In this document: piece after piece, positions 10,201 to 21,662 of the stretch
Position numbering within the stretch: the stretch's first letter is position 1
Layout of the letters: every line of letters starts with the position of its first letter
Assembly (NCBI GenBank): GCA_020650975.1
Contig: JAIPMN010002438.1
Location: 1 to 41,732, forward strand
Source: Apostichopus californicus
Lineage: Eukaryota > Echinodermata > Holothuroidea > Aspidochirotida > Stichopodidae
DNA length: 41,732 nt
Direction of reading: 5' to 3'
The notes under the pieces: model-generated
Database searches by the model: none
What the model was told of the DNA's origin: nothing
The model's input: only the letters and a program-made list of their open reading frames with translations
Program-made: the position numbers and the translations under genes

Positions 10201-13200
10201 AAGGTCCCGAGTTTGAATCACTCCAAGATTAATGTATGTCGTCCAGTTACAGAGTTGTTGGCAATTGACAATTCATAATCATGCATTGGACGTTAAAATA
10301 TGAATCTTAGAGACTGACTTCGGTCAGCTTGCGGCTTTGAAAAGCCAATGATGGCTTCTTCGCGAGTTCCTGCTTGCAGGAGGATCTAAAATACATACAT
10401 ACATACAGATAAAAAACATTATAGAGAAAGCGGTAACTCGTATACAGACTATGACAGACTCATTTATCATGTTGGTTGGTAAAGTAACATATTGTAAATT
10501 ACCGTGTTAACTTTGAGACAAATTGCGAATAAATTCATGGATAAATGCATATACTTATATATATACCTCAACGATGAAGACATAATTTCCCATTGACATT
10601 TTGACGTATATTTATCATCTTTTTTCCCTCATTAAAATGTTACTAAAAATATATTGTATAAAGTCATGTTTTACTGAACATGGTAATTAAGTCTTTATGA
10701 AGAGGGAGAGAGTGGGTTGGGGAGGGGGGTGGGAGGAGCTAGAGGGGCTCTGATTTGGTGGGTGCGAATATAGGGAAGGAATGCATGTAGTAAAGTGCCC
10801 TTGAGATGTACGATGCTGTCGCCTATGTTTCATTATAAAGGTAAAACCAGATCAAAAAATAATGTTTTGTTAGGAATATATTACTCATTCTAGTCAGACA
10901 AGCCAAATTATTGTAGTCTTGTCTTAAACTGTTGGCCCCGACCTGGGCCAAGTCAATTGTCATTTCCGATACGTATAACGTCCTGCTGGGCTCTCCCGTA
11001 TCAACTTTAGGATACTTCCTTACACGGCGAAGAATGTGAAAGTGTAACGGATATATTCTAGTAATTCTAGAATGCTTCTGAATCCGAAAGTTATACGAAA
11101 GAAACAAAAGCCAGAAAAGTTTCATATTTTCAAAACCTACCTCTGTTTCCTGAGGGGTATATTATTACCGGATATTACCGGTCAGAATACGCGTTGTATC
11201 CAACCTATACACTATGGATGTCAAAGTGAAAATACTGTTTAAAATGTCGAATAAATAAGGGTTATCATAGAAGCCCAAATTTTGTTTGTTTAATAGTCCA
11301 GCAGTAAATTGTTTGATAATACTGACTGATTAAATTAAAAAGGACAAAGGCTTATAATCGAAACATCGAAACATCGAAACAATCTGACTACTCGGGAAAA
11401 TTACGTTCAAAAACTTCAAATATCCCCAATTAACATATCCAGACTAAGAAAAAAAAGTCACGCATTTAATAACTCACTCATTAAGGGTATATTAAAATGT
11501 TTGTAACCACATTATATCCCTTTTTATCCCACATTATATAGTATCCAGTTATGTGTGGATTTAACATGGCACTTAAACCAACGCAAAAAGTCGCTTCTAG
11601 CGAAACATCTAAACACTTAAAGGTAGTCAGTATAGATCCCAAATTATAGCAAACTATAATTACTAGAAGTTTTCAAATAGTACTTTTCTAGAGGTCTTTA
11701 CTCTCTAAATTGTTCTCAGACATTTCTAAGGAACACACAAGATGACTGAATGTCCCGGTGAGGAAAATTTCCTCGAAGGTTGTAATAAAAACAGTTTAAG
11801 AATTTTGACCAAAGGTGACCATAGTTGAATATCTAGCATATTTGGGGCCAAAACAGCATACCTTTAACACATCTTCGTTAAATTCTTTTCATCTATCTCT
11901 CTATGATACACAGATGGTATAGTGGTTGATGGCCTCTCCTTCGCCTACGAGCCAAGTTACATTATAACCCGCACAGTCGGGGATGCAGTAAACCTCAGCA
12001 TTAATGTTACTGTGGATTACGATAGAGATGTCAGCGGTGACGTCCCGTTAACTCTTAATCCCTTGTGGAGGATCATCGTTTGGATGAGTGATCACCATTC
12101 TGGTGGTGGTAAACGTCATTCGATCAAACGAAACGTCATTCCGAGCTATCTTCGTGGACAGGGACTTGTCGTCGGTGACGAATTTTCATTTACGGACATG
12201 CAGTACTCCTTTAACCCCGATGTCCTAACGAACAGACAAATGGATTACATCTGCATAAAGTTTAGATTGATCGATACAGCTGATTATGTCATACTTAGCA
12301 GACCAAACTCCGTCGTACGTTCTGCCTGCTTGCCCGGGCCTTTCTATAATGTCAAAATTCCAGGTAAGCCGTTTAATCTTAAAGGGATATACCCATGGAA
12401 GTAATTCGCTACTTGGAAGAAAGACACAGCTATTCTAAACACATAGGCATTAAGAGGATTCAACAATGACGGGGGAGGAGGGGGAGGGGGGGGGGTGACT
12501 TGAAAGGCGGTCGGAGTGACATTGTCTTGAAGAAGGTAACCGCTAAAAATGGTCCTTCGTGCATTCTGTATCACACTTTCCAGCATTTGAATGTTTTTTT
12601 TCTACAAAGCAGTAATTTGTAAGTACGTTTTCTTCATGAAAAAGGAAGGGGCACTCTCTGATTAAAGTTTTCCAAAGTTCTCAACTGCAGGTCATCCTTT
12701 AAATAGAAAGGGGTACTTTTCCTTTACCAAAATGGAACGGGGGGGGGGGGCGGGTGGGGAACGGGTGTTACGGAAACAAAGAAACAAATTAGTAATCGAT
12801 ACTACAAAGCTTAAAATAATACTTTATTCATTTGTTTTATATTACCATGGTGAAGCATTATTTAATTGACCTCATACTTCCTCTTCCGTATTGGTAGGTC
12901 ATGACAAACTCGTTGGAGAAGGTGGGGAACTTCCACCAATCATAACGATGACAATACCTTTGATATTTACTGAAGCATCAACGCCCTCAAATTCTACAGA
13001 ACCTGGGTTAGAAAGCGACGCAGTCCATACCAAGACAGCAGCTCCCATCGCTTCGAGAGTCACACCAAGCATTTTACCAGAAACAGATGTACAATCAGTT
13101 ACAGGCGGAAAGACAACAGAACAGTTGTTACTAAAATCGACAGATTTGGGTAGGTTTGAGGATACAGCGTTACTATCAGGAAGGACGCCCCCATCACTAA

Positions 13201-16200
13201 GTGTATCTGAGTCGGCAGGCTATGAAGTCATCGATTCGTATGATGTATCCAGTGGTTCTTCTGAAACTACATCTGTTTTAGAAAATACACCCATACGAAC
13301 GAAATCACATACGCCAGAGTACCCGGAAGTGACAGGCAACGTCATCGTGACGTCACTTCCAGTAACGCCGAAAGGTCGATTACCGGTATTGGTAGATCGC
13401 CTTGGAAGAACGATAGTCAATGAAGGAGAAATGACGCAACAACAAGTGGATGACGTACTGAATATTATGCAGAATATCTCCTTGTTTCGTCATATTCCTG
13501 AGAAGGTGAGAGCAAATTACTATATACGCTATAGCAAATGAACTTAATTAAAAGAATAGTCCAGGTCAAATTTTCTTTTTATATGTTAAAGAGGAACATA
13601 ATCTAAGCATTCTGGTGAAATTTGCATTGCATTTGTATGTACTGTTTTTGAGATATTGACAGTTGAAGTTGCCACTTTTCGTACCAAAAGTGAACTTGGA
13701 GCAAACAAGTGTGACGTCATTGTTGCACACTGATAAATAATGTTTTGTTTTTCTTTAACATTTACGTCTAAATTTATACTCCACAATTGGATGCATCCAT
13801 AATGTGAATGTACCATAGGTCTTGGTATTTTATAAACTTCACATCCCCTCCAGACAAACAAGTAACCCTATCCAATCCAAGGTCAAATCAATAGACAGAA
13901 AAATATAGAAAAAACAAAACATTATTTGTCAGTGTGCAACTATGGCATCACACCTGTTTGTTTCAAGTTCACTTTTTGTAGAATATCAGCCTACTTCAAC
14001 TGTCAATATCTCAAAAACAGTACATAGGAATTGAATACAAATTTCAATAGAATGGTTAGATTATGTTCCTCTGTAACATATGAAAAAGAAAATTTGACCT
14101 GGACTATTAAAACTTTTACTTTTATTAAGACTTTTAAAAGGCCCAACTAGGAATTCCACCAACGCACTGAATATGCATGTAATACCTGTACTAACTGATG
14201 TGAATGATTTGAAACAATTTCTAAAAAACATGCATCCCAAAAATACAGTAGGGTTGTTGTTATAATAATAATTGCAATTAAAACTCTCACTCATTTTTCT
14301 TGAAACCTTCACAAAATGTAATCACTTCTCGCCGTTCTTTTAATAACAGCATCTTTGTTTTAATGCCGGATATGTCCTAGTTGTTTAATAATCAGAAATG
14401 CGATACTACTTCAAGTTCAAGAAAGATGCCCTTTTTACTACTGCTTAAATAAATGTCAATTAAATACCATAAACTGAAAGTCAACATTTTGTTGAGCTGT
14501 AAATTATTTAACATTTCTAACTGATCTATCGGAATAATAGTTCATGCCTTATTTGTTGTTCATTTACAGATTGCTGTAGACGTTATTCACCACATTAGTG
14601 ATTTCATTGACACAGCTACACTGGCGCCATTATCGAATATCAGTCACATAAGTGAGCGCCTTAATCAAATATTGGACAACATATATTTGGACGGTGGTAA
14701 CAAATTTCACGTCGAATCAAAGAATATGAGGGTTTCTAGCTTCAGAATCAATACTTCGCAAGATGCCAAATCTTCTTCAAGGAATTTCTTGAGTTTCGGT
14801 CAAGTTTATCCTAAAGGATCTTCTACTTCTCAGATGGGCCATAATCCTATTGATATTCAATCTCAGAAAATACTACAAGATGGCGTCGAGGCCGGTTTCT
14901 TTGTTCCACGAAAAGCTCTCCCTCTGCTTGAAGATGACACAGGTAAGTCATTGGTGGTAATATTGCCTGTTGTATATTAGTTATTCTTGCTGTAAAACAA
15001 AACATGTACTTGCTCACTTAGCCTTTACACTTGTGTACAGAGTAAGTGGGACATCCAACAAATGGAATCAAAATGGCGCCCAAATTTAAGTTGTCGCAAC
15101 TCTCAGTATAAAGGAACTCTATTGTATATAAGCATGGTGCTGCCATATATCAGAAGGGAGACGACTAATATCGTCATCATCCGTGATCTGAGATTACGTA
15201 GGCCGAAGGTACGCAAATATGGGGCGCGATCGTTTCCTAGTAGCGGATAGGGAATGAAAAATGTAAAAGAAAACAAAGAAAGAAACTTAATTTTGTTACA
15301 AGTTTTGCTGCAAAGATTTTATATTTTATTTACAGGCAAGACGGACATACGAGTTAACTTTATCGTCTTCTCAAACGATCGTCTCTTCGATTCGGGGCCT
15401 CTTACAAATTTAAGCATGGAACGACCCTTTAATACCAGTCGCGTTACTTCACTAGATGTAACTGTTGGTGGACAAAGGGTAACGTCTCTCAGCAATGTGG
15501 TTTCACTAGCATTTCAAGTACCAAAGGTAAATGATAGACTTGTCACAGACGTTTTATTACATTCTGTGGATATACTGTAAATTATATATACTGTAAATGT
15601 CATGTCACTTCAGGCCTGCATTCACTCCGTCACGTCACGACAAGATGTGACACGAACCTTAACGACACCTGACGTTCTAACACGTTACGTCACACATTGC
15701 ATGATATAACACAACACCATCTTCACAAATCTAAACGTTTCTCTATCTGTCGTCTTTATACACGTCACGACCAGTCATGACATTTGATGACACGCATATA
15801 TGTTCTCAAATGTCACTATACGAACTGATACAGCAAAACAAGACGACGAAATACAACAAAACGTCACAAACCACAATGGTACGGTACCACATGACATATC
15901 ACGTTATATTTGGATTGAAAGTTAAAGTAGCAGTTAGAACGACGTAATCAATTTGTCACATGATAATCTTTGAATACGAAACTTGTATTTCGTGTTTTTC
16001 TCACAATGTAGGTTATTTTAATGTCATTCATTGCACATACTGTGCCTCTCTCTCTTTTGTATACAAAAGGCGTCTTCTCAGGGCAGCCGCATCTGCGTTT
16101 GGTGGGATTTTGTTTTGAATAGTGGTCAAGGCGGATGGTCTAAAGAGGGCTGCAAGGTCTCCATGGCAACCGATGAACACGTTATTTGTCATTGTAACCA

Positions 16201-19200
16201 CCTTACTAACTTCGCGGTCCTAATGGTAAGTTCTTTTTTTTTGTACGTGCATTTATTCTCTGTTTTACACCTTTACCTGCTTTCATGCATGATGCAGTGT
16301 TACTAGCCATAGGGAACTGTACACTTCCTTTGCAGGCGATCAGTTGTCGTTCGAATTGTCATGTTTTCTGTACGAAGTAAATAGATCGCGTCAGGTGACC
16401 GACTCAGAACTTTTCATGTTTAGTCGACGGCGAGTTTTAAACGGCTTTGATGACGTTTAGACCAGCCGAACTCTCCTCAGAATGGTTTGATCTCATTGAG
16501 CCTGCCAATGAAATACTCCTTTTCTTTCGAAAAGTACACACATACGAATATTCATTAGTAAATATTACCTATGTTACCGTATATCAAATCTGAGACCTAG
16601 GCTGATTCCTTCTATACAAGTTCAATTTATGAATATTCATACTGACGTCACCATCTGCAGATGCCGGTCGACGAATCACATCCTGTGATTCTGGACAGGA
16701 TAACTGAAATCGGATGTGCATTATCGATTCTGAGTCTTGGATTGACGTTACTGACTTATTTAACGTTCAAGTAAGTTATTGCATATATTTCATGTCTCGT
16801 ACAACAGTATGGTTATACATGGAAGGTATTCAACATACAACTGGGAAATTATATCTTAGAATTAATGCAATGGGATGAAACAATCTGAACAAAACGCATC
16901 GCCAAAGGTGTTTAGTGGAAAATGTGAGGCAATGACCCCCCCCCCCCCCCTCTATACGCCCTCTTCACCAAACATGCCATCGATCATAGTCCTTTCTTAA
17001 TTATAAGTTTCCTTACCATCTAGTTTTTCACAATGTCTGAATCTATCCTAAACATAGGGCCTAAATATCTTACGGACTAATCTAATAATTCGAAACTTCT
17101 TCAAACAGAAATTTACTTCTAACGCCTCGCGAGTAGATATATAGCACCATTTTTCATCTATATAAGCACCAAGAATTTATTAAAAACGGGAGGAGGACCT
17201 CTCTTCCTGTACAAAGTTGGGTAACAGATCGTTTGTCCAACCTCCCCACCCCCATTGGTCACACTCCAGTGATCCGTCACGGTCTTTCCCGTCCGTTTGA
17301 AACTCTTTCCGGGGGCCCCTTATTGTTGATTCCGATTAAATCATTCACCTATTTTTTATTTTTTTATTTTTTTTATTTCTTTTAGGAAATTGATGCCCAC
17401 CACAGCGCAGCTTATCCTGATACAATGGGTTCTTGCTTTACTCTGCCTTTATACTACCTTTCTCTTTGGCATTGATTACGTAACTCATCCAATCACGTGT
17501 CAGGTTGTGGCGGCGCTGTTACACTTCTTTACGTTATCCTACATCTGTTGGACGAGCGTAGAAGCACTACAGATGTATTTTGTCATTGTACAAACGATGA
17601 ATGGTCTTCCCCGTGCAAGGAAATTCATACCATGGTCCACTGCATATGCATGGGGTAAGTAAACTGTTTGATTTATGGAAAAGGAGCTCTTTGGATTTCG
17701 TCAAAAACTCTCACATTGTTATTTACGATACTTTGACGAGGAAAGGCCTTTTGGAACTAAAGTATAAAAGTAAGCCTGAGGGGGTGGGACGGGGCAGGGG
17801 TGGGTGAGTGGGGATGATGAGGATTGGTGTGTGGTCGGCGATTGGGTTAAGTGACAATTGTTCATAACAGATGAGGTACGTTCAGAAAATAGACCATTGT
17901 TTGGTAAAAATCATTGAACTTACCGAGACAGTGACAAATATACTTTCTTAAGTCTGCTAACTTGCACCGTCATATCAAAGGACGGGAAATATTCCGATTG
18001 TTGATATCTTAGGTTTATTCCTTTATATGATATTTTCCCTCCCCACCTGTCACACACTTCCTTCACACCCACCCACCCCACCCACCCCTCCCCAACCCTT
18101 CCTCCTCGCGGGTGTCAATCTTCAAATTGGGTGTCGCGAACAACTCTCTTGAGCGCCTACATAATTTTTTCTAATTAATTTCTCTTGATTGTTTTTTCTT
18201 CTGATTAGGTGGTCCTTTGGTAATCGTGGCAGTTTCCCTATTGATATCTGGAGAAGATCGACAAGTTTATGAACTACAAAAATAGTGAGTCAAAAGACAA
18301 GAAACATTAATATATAATAAAGAAACATATTGCAATTTAATGTCCATTTCCGTCTCAAAGTCAGCATTTACAGTCCAAATGTTGTTGATGTACTTTTTTA
18401 CCATTTAACCTCCAATTACCAATAGGACGTTGGGAAAGAGGGTTAGGGGTGGGGTAAGGGGATGGGGTCATCATCGGTCAATAAGCATGAAGTGTGGTTT
18501 CAAAGCCTTGCAAAAATGAAAAATACCATAGTTTCATGATATCAAAGTATATTTATTGATTAATATTACATACTGAAAACCAATATTTAAACCGGTACTG
18601 CAATGTAAAGTCCGACCCATATGGACACGATGTGTACCATCTTTGTAACCACAATTCGATTTGGCAACAGATTAGAATAAATGGTGAGCAATTATGGTTG
18701 GCACTCTCATTTCAATAAAAGTTCAAAATTTCGTTTCGAAGGGAGAAATCGATTTTGATAAAGTGTTGATTTGGCGTTCCAAATTGTTAAAATGAAACTT
18801 TGAATGAAAGTTTCCTATGCTTTAAGCTGAATTATTCAATGGATAGTCCACATTCAATTGGCTATATTTCAACCCTGCAAACTCGTCAAGCGCGTAAACC
18901 CTTTTGCGAAACTTGCGTCATGTATATATAATAGCTTTATGTTACGCTTTAAAAAATCTTTTCATATAGATTATTTGACAATTCCTCTCATTTGATCTTC
19001 TTTCGTTTTGTCTTCATAATTTTAAGTACAATAACCATCTACTTTTAATTCTATTTTTATATATATACATATATATTTATATATGTCTGTTTTCCTACAC
19101 AGCTGTTTTCTACAACAAGGATTGACGTTCTACTACGTTCTACTGATACCGATAGGTGCCATTTTGCTGTTCAACGTCGTATGTTTTCTGTTGATTATGT

Positions 19201-19673
19201 ACCGCATCAACTACACAAGGCCCAAGGTTACAATGATGCGTAGAGATCGAAAGAAACTAGACTTCGCTACTGTTAAAGCCAAACAGGCTATGACGATCGC
19301 CATCTTGGTTGGAGTTACGTGGATTATAGGGTTCTTCGCCACAGTGAGCAGAAGCTTTGTGTTTGTTCTTGCATTTTGCATATGTAATTCATTCACCGGG
19401 GTGATTGTCTTTCTACTATTTTGTCTTCTGCGTAAAGAAGTCCGCCATAAATGGAAAGAAATGCTGCATTGCGGCTGTTGTTTTGTAAAAAAGGATCAAT
19501 TTAGAAGGCGTGGTTTCAGCGACACGTCAAGCGTAGCTCGACAATCGTGTACTGTGCGGACACATAGCATTAGCCTGGAATTTATGCCAAAGACTATGAT
19601 AGTGGATTTGTCTAGCCCAACAATCAGCGATTGTCTTGAATCTCCGTTGACGGACAAAAGTGATTTATTTTGA
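7162..19673 (+). CDS. Adhesion G-protein-coupled receptor (family B2), complete 12-exon gene
   Basis: Joined exons: 7162-7285, 7976-8181, 9588-9783, 11914-12363, 12898-13505, 14570-14942, 15336-15526, 16070-16225, 16661-16770, 17386-17654, 18209-18284, 19103-19673. The sum is 3330 nt, 1109 residues plus stop; every junction is GT/AG and all phases fit. Residues: signal peptide about 16-36; two related unrecognised domains (42-175 and 176-325); Ser/Thr-rich stalk (about 335-480); GAIN region to 768 with a GPS (CVWWDF, GGWS, CHCNHLTNF) predicted to cleave between L761 and T762; seven membrane segments (about 780-1040); tail of about 70 residues. In the family, GAIN autoproteolysis exposes a tethered agonist, here starting TNFAVLM, that activates the 7TM bundle at the plasma membrane. 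Extracellular ligand and subfamily are not identifiable. The gene converges on the sulfotransferase gene. Confidence 0.9.
7976..8181 (+). CDS. Adhesion GPCR exon 2: first half of ectodomain repeat 1
   Basis: Residues 42-110. Acceptor tttctttaaag|ga, entering in phase 1. The peptide includes NITVDLTIHNEYDDLTGHV and RWKVDMWMS, matching VNLSINVTVDYDRDVSGDV and LWRIIVWMS in exon 4. The donor cag|gttcga is weaker than consensus, but phase 0 fits exon 3. Confidence 0.75.
8182..9587 (+). repeat. Intronic minisatellite, about 40-bp unit, about 1.07 kb (8222-9290)
   Basis: Intron 2 is filled by diverged tandem copies of an about 40-bp unit containing tgtgtcatcttgtgtgccat followed by cgtatatgaatataa. 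Two subtypes alternate (gtagtgtgtcatc and gtgagatgtcatc). A higher-order period is visible: the block beginning ttgtgcgctattatta at 8551 recurs at 8828, 277 bp later (about seven units). Confidence 0.85.
9588..9783 (+). CDS. Adhesion GPCR exon 3: second half of ectodomain repeat 1
   Basis: Residues 111-175. Acceptor cattctacag|atg, phase 0; donor gcaaag|gtgagt, phase 1. The peptide has VYELNLWSTPCRKIKYLCTS and closing cysteines (SCKHAPVC), parallel to MQYSFNP...YICIKF...SACLPGP in exon 4. Confidence 0.8.
10156..10407 (+). mobile_element. tRNA-derived SINE, apparently full length
   Basis: The head gagggagtgttagctcagtg followed by gttaacgccg contains an A-box-like tagctcagtgg. About 40 nt on, gagtttgaatc resembles a B box, giving a tRNA-like internal Pol III promoter. 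A tRNA-unrelated body follows, ending in gagttcctgcttgcaggagg and atctaaa and a (TACA)n tail. The same 3' body is found reversed and truncated at 3216-3304. It lies in receptor intron 3, on the host gene's strand. Confidence 0.8.
10408..11913. other. Rest of receptor intron 3; nothing recognised
   Basis: AT-rich sequence without coding or RNA features I can support. The open frame on the minus strand at 10823-11125 has no splice context or similarity. Confidence 0.5.
11914..12363 (+). CDS. Adhesion GPCR exon 4: complete ectodomain repeat 2
   Basis: Residues 176-325 in a single exon. Acceptor gatacacag|at and donor attccag|gtaagc, both phase 1, making it a symmetric, shufflable module. It carries VNLSINVTVDYDRDVSGDV, LWRIIVWMS, MDYICIKF and SACLPGP, equivalent to exons 2 plus 3. 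The fold is not recognised; the alternating hydrophobic pattern and paired cysteines suggest a beta-rich extracellular domain. Confidence 0.85.
12898..13505 (+). CDS. Adhesion GPCR exon 5: Ser/Thr-rich stalk and start of GAIN region
   Basis: Residues 326-528. Acceptor ttggtag|gt (phase 1), donor gagaag|gtgaga (phase 0). It is rich in Ser, Thr and Pro (EASTPSNSTEPGLES, SSGSSETTSVLENTP), as expected for an O-glycosylated stalk. It ends with a helical VDDVLNIMQNISLFRHIPEK, typical of the helical part of GAIN. Confidence 0.85.
13555..14108. mobile_element. Foldback/MITE element with about 220-bp inverted arms
   Basis: The left arm (about 13555-13775) and the reverse complement of the right arm (about 13888-14108) share aatagtccaggtcaaatttt, gaggaacataatctaa, tgtactgtttttgagatatt followed by gacagttgaag, agtgaactt and aataatgttttgttttt. 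The middle of about 110 bp is unpaired. There is no coding capacity. No convincing target-site duplication was found. It lies in receptor intron 5. Confidence 0.8.
14570..14942 (+). CDS. Adhesion GPCR exon 6: GAIN domain
   Basis: Residues 529-652. Acceptor catttacag|att (phase 0), donor gacacag|gtaagt (phase 1). It begins with the helical IAVDVIHHISDFIDTATLAP and continues with FHVESKNMRVSSFRI, the strand region typical of GAIN subdomain B. Confidence 0.85.
15336..15526 (+). CDS. Adhesion GPCR exon 7: GAIN domain, continued
   Basis: Residues 653-716. Acceptor tttacag|gc (phase 1), donor ccaaag|gtaaat (phase 0). The peptide includes VNFIVFSNDRLF and VVSLAFQVPK, which match the usual 'vVs.sF' strand pattern before the GPS. 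Confidence 0.85.
15600..15960. repeat. Intron stretch unusually dense in gtcac/gtgac motifs
   Basis: Receptor intron 7 contains many copies of cgtcac, cacgtcacga, gtgacac and gatgacac in both orientations over about 360 bp. This could be a degenerate short tandem repeat or a transcription factor site cluster; I see no higher order. Confidence 0.35.
16070..16225 (+). CDS. Adhesion GPCR exon 8: GPS autoproteolysis motif
   Basis: Residues 717-768. This phase-0 exon holds the whole GPS: C725 VWWDF, GGWSKEGC, and C756 HCNHLTNFAVLM. The catalytic-type HL|T triad is intact (H760, L761, T762), so self-cleavage is expected. TNFAVLM would be the tethered agonist. Confidence 0.95.
16661..16770 (+). CDS. 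Adhesion GPCR exon 9: first membrane segment
   Basis: Residues 769-805. Acceptor ccatctgcag|atg (phase 0), donor ttcaa|gtaagt (phase 2). It carries ITEIGCALSILSLGLTLLTY, TM1. Confidence 0.9.
17386..17654 (+). CDS. Adhesion GPCR exon 10: TM2 and TM3
   Basis: Residues 805-894. Acceptor tttcttttag|g (phase 2), donor atggg|gtaagt (phase 1). It carries LILIQWVLALLCLYTTFLFG (TM2), the conserved extracellular cysteine in TCQVVAALLHFF, and YICWTSVEALQMYFVIVQ (TM3), close to the family CWm.vEglqlY pattern. Confidence 0.95.
18209..18284 (+). CDS. Adhesion GPCR exon 11: TM4
   Basis: Residues 895-920, only 76 nt. Acceptor tctgattag|gt (phase 1), donor caaaaata|gtgagt (phase 2). With exon 10 it forms AYAWGGPLVIVAVSLLI, the usual GWG.P..iv..s TM4. 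Reading past the donor would give an in-frame stop (TAG), which supports splicing there. Confidence 0.85.
19103..19673 (+). CDS. Adhesion GPCR exon 12: TM5-TM7 and cytoplasmic tail
   Basis: Residues 920-1109. Acceptor ttcctacacag|c (phase 2), stop TGA at 19671-19673. It carries the extracellular loop 2 cysteine (YCFLQQG), TM5 FYYVLLIPIGAILLFNVVCF, TM6 AMTIAILVGVTWIIGFFATV, TM7 CNSFTGVIVFLLFCLLRKEV and a tail of about 70 residues with cysteines just after TM7 (HCGCCF), possible palmitoylation sites. No canonical PDZ ligand at the C-terminus (KSDLF). Confidence 0.95.
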
Positions 19674-19893
19674 AAAGTTACTCGTTTTCGAGCATAACAT
19701 TACGTTTAGTCCAATTAATTAAACATATGTCATATGAATCCACAGTGACTTCATATGGTATGATATGTAATATTAAAAGTCCCCAATATTGCCCAAGTTA
19801 AGTTTATCAGATTCCTTACGCTATTGTTCTTGAGAGTACTAAACTATTACAAATTATTCCCGTGCACACGCTGAAGAATGTACACTTTTGACA

Positions 19894-19899
19894 AATAAA
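19894..19899 (+). terminator. Candidate polyadenylation signal AATAAA of the receptor gene
   Basis: AATAAA in acaaataaagaca, 221 bp downstream of the stop codon. Confidence 0.5.
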
Positions 19900-21662
19900 G
19901 ACATTTAAAGACAATTACAGACATTCGTGTGGTAAACCATACACTATACGTGGAATGAGCGTACCGTACTGCAGGAAGTTGGGTGGGTGGGGAAGGGGTT
20001 CGTGGGGTGGGGTGGGGAGGGTTGGTTCCTCTACTATAGACATAACTGATGGGGGGGGGGGGGTCGGGGAATGCAAATGACCTCTAAGGGCTTCTAAATT
20101 CTAACGATATCAAGAAATATAGCAAGTGTTGTAGCTGGTTTATCTAAAGTAAATTCTACAATTAATTCTCCATATTTTGTCCAGTTTAATCTGCATCAAA
20201 AGTCGCTTAAAATATAGATACATTTTTCATAACATTCTGAGCAACGTATAGTCCTTTGACACGAAACGGTTCGTTGTGGAACATTTTTGTGCGGAAAGAT
20301 ATCGATTGATTGTTAACGACGTACATACGGGTCAAGTTTGACCAGGAGTTTGACCCGGCCGAACTCATCTTTATATAGCGACCCACGAGGTACTCCCTGC
20401 TGCGTAGTAGCTATATTTACTGTATATATTTTACTGCCTGTTCAGTTTAGGTTGCTATATATAATTTTGACATATATTAGAAATAAAAAATGATAAATAT
20501 ACTTGACGAGGCTTTCTCTCATCATTATTAAAGGTCATCAGAATAGGTTCAAAAGTATTTTCTGAAGTTTCTGACCCTCCAAAGTATTCCCAAACTGAGG
20601 AATGTTAAATCTGAAATTTAGTCTCTAGGTGAGATAAAATACTTTGTTGTTTGGGATTAAAAATCCTGTCAAAGATTGCTCATGAGTAAACATTACTTGA
20701 TTTTCTGGCTTTATTTGATTTTTTAGCGTATTTAGGGGCAATACTGATGGCCTTTCAAGTTAAAATCATACGAAAGATTCTGTTAGTAATGTAACATCTT
20801 TGCTAGCGTAGCGCTATACGGGTTATCACATTCACAAATAAATAACAATATCTCAGTAGATAAAATAAAGTAGAAATATAAAATTACATCTTTTTACCTC
20901 TTTGATAAAATGGAGTGCGAAAGAGAAAACGAGGTAACATTATCCCTCCTGGAATTATACAAAAGAGCACGAAACGAGTTAGAGATGAAGATATGGAGGC
21001 ATGCACCCTTTAGAAGTATTTGGTCACTACCTGTGCTCCTCGGTCGTCGACTTCCGGTCGTGCTGGCATAGTGTCATGTTCTAATCCTGTAATCTTTAAC
21101 AATCTTAGCTTTATCTCTCGACTTAGTGTTGTCGTACTCCACAGGGTAACGTCGATATGACGTACTTTGTTTATACATGGGAAGTTATGACGTCACACCA
21201 CACATCGTGTAACTACTTACATCATTGATTCCAGTGTTCTTGTTATATATATATATATATAGTAGTATCGTTCTCCCACATTTCCTACTACTCTCCTCAC
21301 CTATCTTAGAATACCGTGCCATAGAGCCATCCAAGGGCCTATAACCGTTCAAAATATGTACCGAGCACCGCGGTCACTGATCTTACACCATGTAAAGTAT
21401 ATATCGTTGTATGTATCGTATGTGTCATAGTGTTCCTACATAACCCATACCGGACATCATGTATCGCTTTAGCACCTCTACCAATTTCATTAAGTGATGC
21501 TAAAGTACGATTCGATCACAAATTGTGACGTCATTGTCATAGACCACGTGATGTAATGACGTCGATGAACAAAGCTATGCATTTGTACACCAGAATCAAC
21601 CATGAGCCCGGGTTGCTTTTTCGTCTTCACGATGGCAAGTTTTGAACGTCACCTTTCATCGT
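19900..21662. other. Intergenic region between the two convergent genes
   Basis: G-rich runs at about 19981-20066, AT repeats at about 21244-21261, and several TGACGTCA-like words at about 21180-21570. No gene or RNA is recognised. Confidence 0.5.

Noticed and set aside
12470..12500. G-runs (also at 5466, 12739, 20050, 22582, 23112, 37354) as quadruplex regulators
   Set aside because: They are mononucleotide or simple G-rich tracts typical of low-complexity sequence; nothing ties them to promoters or other features here.
13220..13420. Minus-strand open frame in receptor exon 5
   Set aside because: It is a shadow of the Ser/Thr-rich stalk coding region on the plus strand.
21180..21570. TGACGTCA-like words as CRE promoter elements
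   Set aside because: They lie downstream of the ends of two convergent genes, not at a recognisable start site.
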